DNA of 64,000 nucleotides from Clostridia bacterium (GCA_017937065.1 JAGBEI010000031.1:124001-188000), one strand, 5' to 3'; shown: positions 26,349 through 35,012, counted from the stretch's first letter. Notes: generated by a model from the letters alone, not told the origin. Numbers and translations are program-made.

Positions 26349-27020
26349 TCAGCCGTATATTCTACATGCGGCGTATTTTGAAAATGCGCCCGCTCGGCAA
26401 TCGGGAAGCTGCACTGCGTCCCTGATAATGTCGGGCAGAAATTCGTCCCATTTCACTTCAAAAATAATCGGGGCATTACACACCGGAACCGTAACGCAGC
26501 TCGGATTTAAAAAATCCGTACATCCCAATCCCGTGCGGATACCACTGTCAAGCGTTACCCGAACATTACCGGGCGCAAATACAAAAGGTTCCCTTATATA
26601 GTCAACTATTGTTTTCGGTTTCAGTCCCTGACTCATTATTTTGCTGTAAAGCTCATGCAGCAGCGGTACATCACCGTCAAGCATCCAGTCATAAACGCCG
26701 CCGACAATCAGCCCGGCTTGTTCCTCTGACAGCAAAGTGCTCACTTTGGAACACAGACCGTTAATTTTACTTTTCTTTTCCAGACGGATAAACGATGTAT
26801 CGTTGTTGTAGTATCGGATACGGAACTTTTCACGGACATTAACACCGTCGGTCTTTTCTCTCAGCGCCTTATCCGCAGCGTTGTCGAAATACAAGCTGCG
26901 AATCATATATTTTCCGTCAACTGTGTGAATATCCCGTTTTGCAACAGCGCAAAGACGACTGCGTAAGGTCAGCATATCTGCATAGCTTATCTCGTGTTTC
27001 CATTCATTGCGATATTTCAC
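26349..27020 (-). CDS. VTC-domain (polyphosphate polymerase-like) protein
   Basis: This 223-residue protein has the VTC/CYTH-like tunnel fold: N-terminal RNEWKHEIS, SLYFDN, FRIRYYN, IRLEKKSKINGLCSK with basic residues lining the tunnel, then RVTLDSGIRTG and IFEVKWDEFLPDII with the acidic metal site. In eukaryotic VTC4 this domain makes polyphosphate from ATP; bacterial members are assumed, not shown, to do something related. It starts with GTG at 27020 after AAAGGAG. A terminator separates it from the upstream two-component system, so it may be expressed by read-through. Confidence 0.87.
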   Translation of the reverse strand: MKYRNEWKHEISYADMLTLRSRLCAVAKRDIHTVDGKYMIRSLYFDNAADKALREKTDGVNVREKFRIRYYNNDTSFIRLEKKSKINGLCSKVSTLLSEEQAGLIVGGVYDWMLDGDVPLLHELYSKIMSQGLKPKTIVDYIREPFVFAPGNVRVTLDSGIRTGLGCTDFLNPSCVTVPVCNAPIIFEVKWDEFLPDIIRDAVQLPDCRAGAFSKYAACRIYG

Positions 27021-27049
27021 GCGCTTACTCCTTTCTCATTGGGCTGAAT

Positions 27050-27092
27050 AAAAAAAGCCTCCTGTACTTTGATTTTATCATTGTACAGGAGG
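27050..27092 (-). terminator. terminator between the two-component system and the VTC operon
   Basis: On the minus strand CCTCCTGTAC and GTACAGGAGG form a perfect 10-bp stem with a 15-base loop, followed by CTTTTTTT. It lies between the kinase stop and the VTC start. Confidence 0.85.
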
Positions 27093-27133
27093 AAGATTGA
27101 AGTTTTATTGAAAAGGCAAAATTTATTTTGATT

Positions 27134-28405
27134 TCAGTTTTTCGGGGAAGGAATCTGAATTCTGAATTCTACAAGTCCGCTGTCGCAGAAAACCTCGATA
27201 TGTCCCTTATGAGAATCCACAATCGCTTTTGCTATTGCAAGACCGAGACCGTAATGCTTATCTTCGCTGTTTCTTGCAGTGTCTGCACGGTAAAAACGCT
27301 CAAATATCCGTTCATGCTGTTCTTTTGGAATTTCCTCTCCTTTATTTACAACGGAAAGTATTGCAGCACCCTGCTTCCTTGTCAGATTCAGACATACCTC
27401 ATTTCCGCCGCTGCTGTGACGGATTGCATTATCAAGCAGTATTGATACAAGCTGTTTTAACTGGTCGCCGCTGCCCACAACCGATATTCCGCCCGTGATG
27501 TTACTGTGCAGCACAATTCCTTTCTCAAAAGCAATGCTTTCAAACGGCAGCGTTTCGCCGTTTACCAGATAACTGAAATCAATATGTTCCATTTTCGGGA
27601 CAACATTTTCAGTACGGGCAAGCTCAAGCAGCTGACTCACCAGCAGACCCATTCGCTCATTCTCATATTGAATATTGGCAAGCCACTGATTGTTTCCGAT
27701 TTCCCTTGACAAAAGCTCTGCATTGGCGCCGACGATGGAAACGGGCGTTTTAAGCTCATGCCCCGCATCGGAAATAAACTGTTTCTGCTTTTGATAGCTC
27801 ACTTCCAGCGGACGCACGATTTTTCGTGCAATAAATACAGAAAACAGGAAAAAGACAACCATTGCAAAGCCGCCGAAAATCAGCGTATAGCGAAGCAGAG
27901 TGGCGGCACTTTCATTGATTACGGTGTTATCCATAAAGGTTACAAGTATATATCCGCCCTTGTCGGTTTTGTAAAAAGCAAGGTTGTTTTTTGTTCCGCT
28001 TTCCCTTCCCTCTTCAATAATTTTTCGGGCAAGCATTTCCAAATCGTCATCGGTATGTACCGTAGGCGGTTCATTTTTTGTTTCAAGAATTTTTCCGTCA
28101 TAGGAAAATGCAACCGTATAAAACGTTGACAGGCGAAACATCGGAGAATCGGCAAACCCCTGTTCAATTCCGGGGCTTCTGCCGTTGGGAGCCGGCACTC
28201 CCGACGGGATTTCGTTTTTTGACATGTCAAGAACATACATACCTGCATGAGCTTTTAACATTCGTTTATTTTGATTTGACATTTCAAAATAACTGAAAAT
28301 ATAGATTATACCGAGAGTTGCGACCCACAAAAGCACAAGCACGAACATAATGGTTGCAACGATTTTCCGCCTTGACCTCTTAAACATCGCAGTACCTAAG
28401 CTCAT
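27134..28405 (-). CDS. sensor histidine kinase
   Basis: This 423-residue kinase has an N-terminal transmembrane helix (about 15-38), an extracytoplasmic sensor region to about residue 165, a second helix (about 168-190), then a dimerisation domain with phosphoacceptor DAGHELKTPVSIV. The HATPase domain follows with LLDNAIRHSS, VVNKGEEIPKEQ and GLGLAIAKAIV. The start overlaps the end of the response-regulator gene by 26 bases; SD GAGGA precedes ATG at 28405, and ATG at 28387 is an alternative. It probably controls the CotH/DUF4956/VTC genes downstream, by position. Confidence 0.92.
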   Translation of the reverse strand: MSLGTAMFKRSRRKIVATIMFVLVLLWVATLGIIYIFSYFEMSNQNKRMLKAHAGMYVLDMSKNEIPSGVPAPNGRSPGIEQGFADSPMFRLSTFYTVAFSYDGKILETKNEPPTVHTDDDLEMLARKIIEEGRESGTKNNLAFYKTDKGGYILVTFMDNTVINESAATLLRYTLIFGGFAMVVFFLFSVFIARKIVRPLEVSYQKQKQFISDAGHELKTPVSIVGANAELLSREIGNNQWLANIQYENERMGLLVSQLLELARTENVVPKMEHIDFSYLVNGETLPFESIAFEKGIVLHSNITGGISVVGSGDQLKQLVSILLDNAIRHSSGGNEVCLNLTRKQGAAILSVVNKGEEIPKEQHERIFERFYRADTARNSEDKHYGLGLAIAKAIVDSHKGHIEVFCDSGLVEFRIQIPSPKN

Positions 28406-29063
28406 AGCCTATTCCTCTTACAGCCTTAATTTCGGTTTTTGCTCCGATAAAGGCCAGTTTTTTGCGGGTAAAGGACATATATACCTCAACATTGTTATAT
28501 TCTGCATCGCTGTCATAGCCCCATACCTTGACAGCGAGCTGTTCGCGCGTTAATATCTGACCTGCGTTGGATATAAGATATTCCAGGATACGGTATTCCT
28601 TTTCGCCAAGACGTATGCCTTGTCCGTTTTTTGTGCAAAAAAGCATGGATACATTTGTATCAAGCGAAATATCGCCAAAGGTCAGCGTCCCGTCAGGCGT
28701 GTTGATATTCCGCCTGCCCAGAGCGCGGAGTCTTGCCAGAAGCTCCTTTGTCATAAACGGTTTTGTCAGATAATCGTCGGCACCGCTGTCAAGACCTGTC
28801 ACTTTATCGTCAAGCTCCGCCTTTGCAGTCAGCATCAGGATAGGTGTGCGGATACCTGACTGTCTTGCACGCCCTGCGACCTCACAGCCGTTCATGCCCG
28901 GCAGCATGACATCTAAAATTATAATATCGTAAATGCCGCTCTCCATGGCAGCCAAACCGTCGCAACCGTCGGCGCAGTGGTCAACTTCATATTTTTCAAG
29001 CCGAAGGATTTCACACAAAGCCTGAGCCATACGTTTTTCGTCTTCTACAAGTAAAATACGCAT
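28380..29063 (-). CDS. OmpR-family response regulator
   Basis: This 227-residue regulator has a receiver domain with phosphoacceptor Asp51 in IIILDVMLPGMNG and conserved Lys in LTKPF. A C-terminal winged helix carries LGEKEYRILEYL and ILTREQLAVKVWG. ATG at 29063 gives the canonical MRILLVEDE start; upstream in-frame ATG at 29102 is rejected since it lies after the -10 element in the leader. It is the first gene of a unit with the kinase. Confidence 0.93.
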   Translation of the reverse strand: MRILLVEDEKRMAQALCEILRLEKYEVDHCADGCDGLAAMESGIYDIIILDVMLPGMNGCEVAGRARQSGIRTPILMLTAKAELDDKVTGLDSGADDYLTKPFMTKELLARLRALGRRNINTPDGTLTFGDISLDTNVSMLFCTKNGQGIRLGEKEYRILEYLISNAGQILTREQLAVKVWGYDSDAEYNNVEVYMSFTRKKLAFIGAKTEIKAVRGIGYELRYCDV

Positions 29064-29084
29064 AAGGACACCCCATTTGCTTTC

Positions 29085-29113
29085 ATTATAGCATAAAAAC
29101 AAAACAGCCGCAA
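29085..29113 (-). promoter_or_regulatory. promoter of the response regulator-kinase operon
   Basis: TTGCGG (29108-29113), a 17-base spacer and TATAAT (29085-29090) with an extended -10 TGC lie on the minus strand just before the regulator gene. Confidence 0.75.
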
Positions 29114-29186
29114 TGCTGAGTTTGCAGGCAAATTTATGATATGATGAAACAAAGGGTGCCGAAGGGCGGGCGAAAAAAATTTTCTG

Positions 29187-29744
29187 CTATTTCGCCTTTT
29201 CAAGCGTCGCGGAAAAATCCCCGCTCATACCGCTGATCTTATCCATACCCGAATCAACGTGACCCAGCTTGATTAATGATTCGGAATACCCGTAATCCCG
29301 ATAAAATACCGAGAGGTTGCCCCACGGTGCATAAAGACATAAATCACCCTCATCGGGATCACAGCCGTCCGGCTCACCCTCGGTCGGAAGCTTTTCGGTA
29401 AGATAACTGATTTTTTCCACGCCGTTAAAATCCTCAAAGGTAAGCTCAAGCGGAAGCATATCATAAAGAGCGTTTGCCGCAGGCGTGTCGTACAGCGTGA
29501 TACTGATTTTTTGCCCGTTTGTTGTCAAAGTTAATTTTCTCTGCGCATCTTCTTCATTCGTCTTTTCAAAAGCAGCTTCGTTTTCCGCCGTATCTGCCCC
29601 GTTATCCGAACTGCCGACATCATCGGCTGCCATATCGGGCTGTTTCTGATTGATACCTGACTGTGATGTTCTCTGAACGGAGCATGCAAATAAGCACAGA
29701 CACAAAATAAGTCCGAAAATTATTGCCGGGCTTTTTTTCATCAT
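29187..29744 (-). CDS. lipoprotein with cyclophilin-like fold domain
   Basis: This 185-residue protein has a lipoprotein signal peptide ending in LFAC, so Cys21 would be lipid-modified. A disordered acidic stretch follows to about residue 70. Then comes a domain resembling the bacterial cyclophilin-like family (ALYDMLPLELTFEDFNGVEKISYL, later DLCLYAPWGNLSVFY). This family lacks proven peptidyl-prolyl isomerase activity and is usually beside flavodoxin or aldo-keto reductase genes. ATG at 29744 overlaps the stop of the DUF4405 gene as ATGA. It is the last gene of the redox-like cluster. Confidence 0.82.
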   Translation of the reverse strand: MMKKSPAIIFGLILCLCLFACSVQRTSQSGINQKQPDMAADDVGSSDNGADTAENEAAFEKTNEEDAQRKLTLTTNGQKISITLYDTPAANALYDMLPLELTFEDFNGVEKISYLTEKLPTEGEPDGCDPDEGDLCLYAPWGNLSVFYRDYGYSESLIKLGHVDSGMDKISGMSGDFSATLEKAK

Positions 29745-30430
29745 TTCCTTTTCCTCCTTCCTTCTATATATCTGCACAGTTTCAAACCGTAATGGGCAAT
29801 AAAGATACAAAGTCCCGTTATGGCAAGGTAATCTGAATAAAACAGTATTTTCGGCTCGCTGTAATCCAAAAATACAAACTCGCTTTTTAAAAACAGATAA
29901 TCAAGAAAGTCCCTTTTGACAAACGACACCGTGCCGCATACAGCGATAATTATTCCGATTACGGGCGAAAGCCGTTTGATGATTTCAGATACTTTGGCAA
30001 GCGGAAAATTTTTTCGTACCGTACCGATTATCATGTTCCAATGCAGACCCAAATGCAGACTCATCAGAATAAATCCCCAATACGAGCCGAGAATATGTAA
30101 TCTGCGGGCAAAGGACATACCGCCGTCTGCCTGCAGAAAGGCAAACACGTGACGGGACATTACGATACCGCTGTACATCTGTGCCAGCATAACGGCAAAT
30201 ATAAGTATATCGACGCACAGCGTCAGAATACGCGCCGACTTATATTTTCCCCTGAAAATATTTTTATGCCAGTTCAAATTAAGCAGATGATGAGCTATAA
30301 AAAGAACAAGCATACCGACGCCTATCCACTCATGCGCCGCTCTGCCCCAAAACTGATAACCCATTAAAAGTAAAAGCAAGACTGTCATCAGAATATCAAC
30401 CGTCAATTTTACAATAAATTTCGGTTTCAT
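29741..30430 (-). CDS. DUF4405 membrane protein, cytochrome b561-like
   Basis: This 229-residue protein has about five to six membrane helices. Histidines lie in helices at HEWIGVGMLVLFIAHHLLNLNWHKN, and later in MSLHLGLHWNMI and FIAHYGLKL, spaced as in heme-binding four-helix cytochromes. The DUF4405 family is thought to carry heme and pass electrons across the membrane; here that is inference. Its ATG overlaps the upstream stop (ATGA) and its stop overlaps the downstream lipoprotein start, so the three genes form a tightly coupled unit. Confidence 0.82.
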   Translation of the reverse strand: MKPKFIVKLTVDILMTVLLLLLMGYQFWGRAAHEWIGVGMLVLFIAHHLLNLNWHKNIFRGKYKSARILTLCVDILIFAVMLAQMYSGIVMSRHVFAFLQADGGMSFARRLHILGSYWGFILMSLHLGLHWNMIIGTVRKNFPLAKVSEIIKRLSPVIGIIIAVCGTVSFVKRDFLDYLFLKSEFVFLDYSEPKILFYSDYLAITGLCIFIAHYGLKLCRYIEGRRKRK

Positions 30431-31113
30431 TCCTCTACCGCCTTATTGATACACGAGATGGCATTCAGACTGCGGGGATAACCGATATACGGCAGACACT
30501 GCGAAACCACACGAATTAAAAAATCCTTGTCGTTTCCGATATTCATATTCCCCTTTGCATGGGCGGTAAGCTGCGCCTCACATCCGCCCTGCGCCATAAG
30601 AAAGCAAAAGGTGATAAGCTCCCGCTCGGCAAGGGTAAGTCCTTTTCTGGTATAGTAATCGCCGAAGCAGTCGGCGGCAAGCCATCTGTTGATATGTCCG
30701 GCTTTCCACGCTTCTTTCATGTGCCCGCCGAATATTTCAGACTGTATTTCCACACCCTTTTCAAGCCGATTTTCAAGTGAAGCGGTTGCCTGTCCGTCAA
30801 GCGGCAGAAAAATCTCTTTTTCCTCAAATATTTCATTCGTACACTTCAGAAACGGCAGCATTCTGCCATAGCCCAAGTATGCGGTCGCCTGATAGACAAT
30901 TTCTTTTACGGCGACAGGTGTGATACCGCCTTCCAGCGCCGTCGGGAGCATTTGCCTGTATACGTCCTCACCTCCGCATCCGATCAGCGCCGCCAAAACA
31001 GCCGTATACCGAATCTTTTCGGGTAGCTGCTGATTTTTTTCGTTCGGTACTTCCCGAAATGCAAAATACTCAAAGCGTTCTGTAAATTCCGGGTCGGTTG
31101 TATGTAAATCCAT
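30427..31113 (-). CDS. carboxymuconolactone decarboxylase family protein (two-domain)
   Basis: This 228-residue protein has two copies of the carboxymuconolactone decarboxylase fold: the first around residues 30-100 (AALIGCGGEDVYRQ, AVKEIVYQATAYLGYGR) and the second from about residue 120 (GLTLAERELITFCFLMAQGGCEAQL). Many family members are AhpD-like redox proteins with a CxxC; no CxxC is visible here, so the exact chemistry is open. ATG at 31113 is preferred over ATG at 31122, which touches the AAGGAG SD. It lies between flavodoxin and DUF4405 genes. Confidence 0.85.
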   Translation of the reverse strand: MDLHTTDPEFTERFEYFAFREVPNEKNQQLPEKIRYTAVLAALIGCGGEDVYRQMLPTALEGGITPVAVKEIVYQATAYLGYGRMLPFLKCTNEIFEEKEIFLPLDGQATASLENRLEKGVEIQSEIFGGHMKEAWKAGHINRWLAADCFGDYYTRKGLTLAERELITFCFLMAQGGCEAQLTAHAKGNMNIGNDKDFLIRVVSQCLPYIGYPRSLNAISCINKAVEE

Positions 31114-31170
31114 TTTCGGCATCTCCTTACACTCTGAAAAGACAAACTTTTTTCATGACATTTGTTTTTT

Positions 31171-31644
31171 CTAAAATTGCTCTGCCCAGTTTTTTAAATC
31201 CTGCTTAGAAATACGGTTGAGCATTTTTCCGCTGTCCCACTTTGCCGCAGGAGAGCAAAGCGGCTTTAACACCTCAACGGTTTTGCCAAGCCCGCTGCCG
31301 CCGCTGGTAGCAAACGGAATAACAGTCTTTCCCGAAAAGTCATAGCTTTCAACAAAGGTATTGATAATTGAAGGCGCTACATACCACCAAATCGGAAAAC
31401 CGATAAAGACAATATCGTAGTCCGCCATATTTGATATTCTCTCCGCAATTTCAGGGCGAGAATCGGGACTGCCCATTTCAACGGAGCTGCGGCTGTTTTT
31501 ATCAGTCCAGTCAAGATCTGCGCGGGTATAAGGTATTTTCGGTCTGATTTCAAACAGGTCTGCATCCGCCGCCTTTGCCAGGCGCTCGGCGGCAGCTTTT
31601 GTGACTCCGCTTGCCGAAAAATATGCAACAAGTTTTCTGCTCAT
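31171..31644 (-). CDS. flavodoxin
   Basis: This 157-residue flavodoxin has an FMN phosphate loop YFSASGVTKAAAERLA at the N-terminus, the VFIGFPIWWYVAP segment that stacks on the isoalloxazine ring, and TSGGSGLGKT. It carries one or two electrons in the cytoplasm. ATG at 31644 follows GAGGAAAA and starts one base after the cupin gene's stop. A lipoprotein paralogue lies 540 bases upstream, so the cluster has an inside and an outside flavodoxin. Confidence 0.9.
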   Translation of the reverse strand: MSRKLVAYFSASGVTKAAAERLAKAADADLFEIRPKIPYTRADLDWTDKNSRSSVEMGSPDSRPEIAERISNMADYDIVFIGFPIWWYVAPSIINTFVESYDFSGKTVIPFATSGGSGLGKTVEVLKPLCSPAAKWDSGKMLNRISKQDLKNWAEQF

Positions 31645-31645
31645 T

Positions 31646-32089
31646 TTATTTTTCCTCCAGTCTGTCATATTCTTTGTCACTTACAGGCTCGCACCATTCA
31701 TTAAAGGTATCCTCTCCCGGCACCTCTGCCGCAATATGAGAAAACCAGCTGTCTTTCTTTGCGCCGTGCCAGTGCTTAACACCGGGCAAAATGGTGACAA
31801 CCGTTCCCGCAGACAGAGATACCGGCGGCTTGTTTTCTTCCTGATACCACCCTTCGCCGGCGGTACAGATCAAAAGCTGTCCGCCGCCGCTTTTTGCATG
31901 ATGGATATGCCAGTTGTTTCGGCAGCCAGGCTCAAAGGTGACATTCGCCAGAAATACTGCCGTCTCTTTCGGATCGGTAAGAGGGTTTAAAAACGAATTT
32001 CCGATAAAATACTGCGCATACGCCTCGTTTAAATCTCCTTTTCCGAACACATTTACCTTTTCAAATTCTTTATAAGATAAATATTTCAT
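31646..32089 (-). CDS. cupin-domain protein
   Basis: This 147-residue protein has the two cupin motifs. WHIHHAKSGGGQLLI holds metal-binding histidines and the glutamate position is replaced (GGGQ), and the second is GVKHWHGAKKDSWF. The pattern fits small single-domain cupins found next to flavodoxins and carboxymuconolactone decarboxylases. Substrate and metal are unknown. It starts 95 bases after the flavodoxin-lipoprotein gene. Confidence 0.88.
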   Translation of the reverse strand: MKYLSYKEFEKVNVFGKGDLNEAYAQYFIGNSFLNPLTDPKETAVFLANVTFEPGCRNNWHIHHAKSGGGQLLICTAGEGWYQEENKPPVSLSAGTVVTILPGVKHWHGAKKDSWFSHIAAEVPGEDTFNEWCEPVSDKEYDRLEEK

Positions 32090-32184
32090 TACTGTAACCT
32101 CTCCCAGAATTTCCGTTGTCTAAGCTCTGGCGCTTGCAGAAGCACCGCCCAAAGCAAAAATAAGATTTTTATACGGATCGGATA

Positions 32185-32862
32185 CTATTTTGCAAGCCCG
32201 ATTTCAGACAGCCATTTTCCGACTGTATCATCAGGGTCGGAAGACGCGGAGCTGCCTATATGCAGTCCGTCCGTCACTGTCGCACCCGGCTCCAGCTCTT
32301 TCATTTCGTTTACGGTATTTGAAAGTCCGCTGCCGCCGCTTGTGCAGAACGGAGCAATCGTTTTTCCCGACAGATCATAGCTGTCAAAGAAGGTATAGAG
32401 AATCATCGGCATATCACCCCACCAGTTCGGAAAGCCCACATAGACAACATCATATTCCGCAAAGTTTTCAATGCTGTCTGCGATTTCGGGACGGGCATTA
32501 TTCCTTTGCTCTTGCTGTGCCAAATCCACAACCGTATCATAATCGTCGCTGTACGGTGTCGCGGGAACAATCTCAAAAATGTCGGAGTCAGTTTGCTCCT
32601 TAATCGCATTGGCAACATTTTCGGTATTCCCTGACCAGGAAAAGTAAACTACCAACGATTTTAAAGCTGTTTCAGCAGTCTCAGATGTTTCCTCCGTATC
32701 GTCGGGATCGCTCTGTTCCTCATTTTGCTTATCACTCGGCGCGAAGCTCAGCTCTCCGCCCTGTGATACGGGTGAGGAAGAATCCCCGCCGCTCTGACTT
32801 TCACTGCACGCTGTCAAAGTGAACAGCAATACAACCAAAATAACTGACATTAATTTTTTCAT
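32185..32862 (-). CDS. lipid-anchored flavodoxin-domain protein
   Basis: This 225-residue protein has a lipoprotein signal ending in LTAC (Cys19), a Ser/Gly/Glu-rich linker to about residue 68, then a flavodoxin domain: VYFSWSGNTENVANAI, VYVGFPNWWGDMPMILY and TSGGSGLSNTV. It therefore places an FMN domain on the outer membrane face of the cell. An extracytoplasmic flavodoxin next to a DUF4405 membrane protein suggests electrons leaving the cell membrane; this is inference. SD AAAGGAG lies 7 bases before ATG. Confidence 0.9.
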   Translation of the reverse strand: MKKLMSVILVVLLFTLTACSESQSGGDSSSPVSQGGELSFAPSDKQNEEQSDPDDTEETSETAETALKSLVVYFSWSGNTENVANAIKEQTDSDIFEIVPATPYSDDYDTVVDLAQQEQRNNARPEIADSIENFAEYDVVYVGFPNWWGDMPMILYTFFDSYDLSGKTIAPFCTSGGSGLSNTVNEMKELEPGATVTDGLHIGSSASSDPDDTVGKWLSEIGLAK

Positions 32863-32899
32863 CTGTAAATCTCCTTTGCTGATACTCTTTGTATTTTTT

Positions 32900-33235
32900 C
32901 TATCCCCGTTTCAGTTGAAACCGAAGATAATCCAAACGATCTAATTGTTTCTCCTTAAAATGGATTTCATCAAGCGTACCGTCACGTTTATCGTTCAGCA
33001 TTTTCAACCGCTGCTGACTTGTGGATTTTCCTTGCATAAGAAGTTTCATATATTCTTCTGTTTCGCTGTCGGAAAAGCCTGTATCATAAAGCGTCATTAT
33101 AATACTTAACCGCTCAATGTCGCTGTCATCATAGTACCGCGTACCCTCAGCCTCACCGCACAGCTCCCACCGCTCATATTCCCGTAAAATTTTAAGCGGA
33201 ATATTATATTTCTCGCTCACCTCGCGTATCGTCAT
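32900..33235 (-). CDS. MerR-family regulator
   Basis: This 111-residue protein starts with the MerR helix-turn-helix and wing (TIREVSEKYNIPLKILREYERWELC, then RYYDDSDIERLSII) and a coiled-coil dimerisation helix. It lacks a long effector domain. Its own promoter with a dyad just downstream lies in the gap to LysR. It is the first gene in front of the flavodoxin lipoprotein, so it likely controls the cluster. Confidence 0.9.
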   Translation of the reverse strand: MTIREVSEKYNIPLKILREYERWELCGEAEGTRYYDDSDIERLSIIMTLYDTGFSDSETEEYMKLLMQGKSTSQQRLKMLNDKRDGTLDEIHFKEKQLDRLDYLRFQLKRG

Positions 33236-33268
33236 CTTGTACTCCTTCTACCGACATCAATAAAAATG

Positions 33269-33323
33269 AAGGTGCTCCGTATCGGAACACCTTTATTATA
33301 GACCCGCTTCAGTGAAATGTCTA
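33269..33323 (-). promoter_or_regulatory. promoter and dyad operator of the merR gene
   Basis: On the minus strand TAGACA (33318-33323) and TATAAT (33295-33300) are 17 bases apart. An imperfect dyad, AAGGTGxTCCG against CGGAxCACCTT (33269-33293), covers the transcription start. MerR autoregulation is possible, but the dyad is downstream of the -10, not in the spacer as in classic MerR promoters. Confidence 0.65.
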
Positions 33324-33327
33324 ATAC

Positions 33328-34218
33328 TTATATTTTATCATAAGTAATGCCTTTAAGGTATTTCTTCGCAAAGTCTATAAAAGCAGAAGTTGCAGCAGAG
33401 AAAATCTGCTCTTTTTTCCACGCCAGGGCTGTGCTGCTTTCAAGGGCGGGAGACAGAGGAACAAAGCGGAGATTATTGTAATTGTAATTCAGGCGAATGC
33501 CTATAACAGCCCCGATGCCGCTTTCCGCCAGCATAGCTTCGTTATAAAGCAAATTTCCTTTTGCAACGATATCGACTTTTTCGGCATAGTTACCCAACCA
33601 CTTGAAAATATCACTCTCCGTAAATTCACCCAATGCAGAAATAACGGGAGTGCCAACTAAATCCTGCGGCGTTATAACCTTTTTATCTGCCAAGTGTGAA
33701 TCCTTGCGTACCAGGGCACCCCAATTTTCCTTAACAGGCATAGACACGAAATCATATTTTCTTATATTAATCGGTTCGGACATTAACCCTATATCCAAAA
33801 GACCCCTTTCAATATAATCACGGACATTTGCGGCGTTTCCGCTGTAAAATTCATAACGCACAAGCGGGTGCTTTTTCCGAAACTCTGCAATACAGTCAGT
33901 CAAGCACCGTGTTGACAAAAATTCTCCGCTGCCGATTGAAACAACGCCCTCAAGGTTTTCGTCCCTGTGCAGAAAATCACGTTTTGTTTTATCTGCCAAA
34001 GACAGCATTTCCTGAGCGCGGCGTTTAAGAATCATTCCGTCTTCTGTCAAAATAATATTGTGATTGCTGCGCACAAAAAGATTAACACCCAGCTCTTTTT
34101 CAAGCTGTGCAATCTGTCTTGACAGTGTAGGTTGCGTCACATGAAGCTGCTCCGCCGCCCTTGTAAAGTTTTCTTCCCGTGCTATCGCCAAAAAATAATT
34201 GAGTACCCGAAGCTCCAT
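33328..34218 (-). CDS. LysR-family regulator
   Basis: This 296-residue regulator has the LysR winged helix (residues 1-60: LNYFLAIAREENFTRAAEQLHVTQPTLSRQI) and a periplasmic-binding-like effector domain with VSIGSGE at about 93. ATG at 34218 has SD GGAGGTG. It is the first gene on this strand before the redox-like cluster and the merR gene has its own promoter, so the LysR gene may be separately transcribed. The effector is unknown. Confidence 0.93.
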   Translation of the reverse strand: MELRVLNYFLAIAREENFTRAAEQLHVTQPTLSRQIAQLEKELGVNLFVRSNHNIILTEDGMILKRRAQEMLSLADKTKRDFLHRDENLEGVVSIGSGEFLSTRCLTDCIAEFRKKHPLVRYEFYSGNAANVRDYIERGLLDIGLMSEPINIRKYDFVSMPVKENWGALVRKDSHLADKKVITPQDLVGTPVISALGEFTESDIFKWLGNYAEKVDIVAKGNLLYNEAMLAESGIGAVIGIRLNYNYNNLRFVPLSPALESSTALAWKKEQIFSAATSAFIDFAKKYLKGITYDKI

Positions 34219-34827
34219 AACTTGTCACCTCCGAAAAACAGTATAGCAGAAACAATAATGCAAATCAATAAGCCTATTCTTAACAGGCAAAAACTGCACG
34301 GCGTCAGCAGCAGAGCCGTGCAGTATATTAAATTACATCATAGCAGGGTAAAGCATATAAGCAAATCATTGTTTCACTGCTAAAACTTTTCAGGGAAAAT
34401 CCGACTTATAATGACACACCCCATAATTTACTCAGAAAAATCACTTTAGCTACGGTCAACGGTTGTATATTCGGCATTTTCAATGCTCTCCTGAAAATTA
34501 TAAAAACGTTGATACTTCCATTTCTTTGTGAACAATTCACAAAACTGACCTTGGGAAACAAAAAGTATCTCTGTTGCAAGCGGCGCCGTGTATAATACAA
34601 ATGACGGGGCGGAACCGGTTATATCGCGTTTCCGACACATCGTCCGTCCCCGCCATGCTCTTTCCCGAAATTATAAGCGCACTCTCTGAAATTGATAAAA
34701 CCGCCTTTATAATTGATGCCGCGCATATTGATATCACAAAGGCTTTATCCGTAATACAGACATAATCCGAACAGTCGACTGTTATTTCTTCAAATGACTC
34801 ATGCGGCTTTGCCCGTACCGTTTAAAC
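34219..34827. other. 600-bp region without a clear gene
   Basis: A hairpin with perfect 9-bp arms CTGCACGGC/GCCGTGCAG lies at 34294-34323. Between 34440 and 34765 several short frames on both strands look weakly protein-like and frame-shifted against each other, including a plus-strand stretch with PEIISALSEIDKTAFIIDAAH. They may be gene remains, but I cannot name a family. Confidence 0.4.
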
Positions 34828-35012
34828 TTAAATCTTATGAAAAACGCAAGCTCCCGCAGCCACTTACAAAACAGTGTCCTGTCTGCTTGAAAAAACACAT
34901 GAAAATGTATGGTTTAAATATTCTCCTTTTGTAATATTAAGAGTTTTGTTTTCAAATTCGGGTGCCTGCATCTCAAATGAACGGTTGATATCCTCTAAAT
35001 TGCGGGTTTCAT
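34828..35012 (-). pseudogene. remnant of a class I SAM-dependent methyltransferase (UbiE-like)
   Basis: From ATG at 35012, which overlaps the stop of the methylguanine transferase gene as ATGA, one base is missing after four codons. The following frame reads NLEDINRSFEMQAPEFENKT and then KGEYLNHTF. This matches the N-terminus of small UbiE-like methyltransferases. It continues as DTVL, a TAA in place of the expected acidic codon, then VAAGACVF, the SAM-binding motif I region. The rest of the roughly 200-residue protein is gone. A frameshift plus a stop plus truncation show a dead gene. Confidence 0.6.

Noticed and set aside
34574-34765. Plus-strand 63-codon frame as a YitT-like gene end
   Set aside because: The similarity did not hold on reading: no DUF2179 motif, no SD and frame changes on both sides. 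It is left as unexplained.
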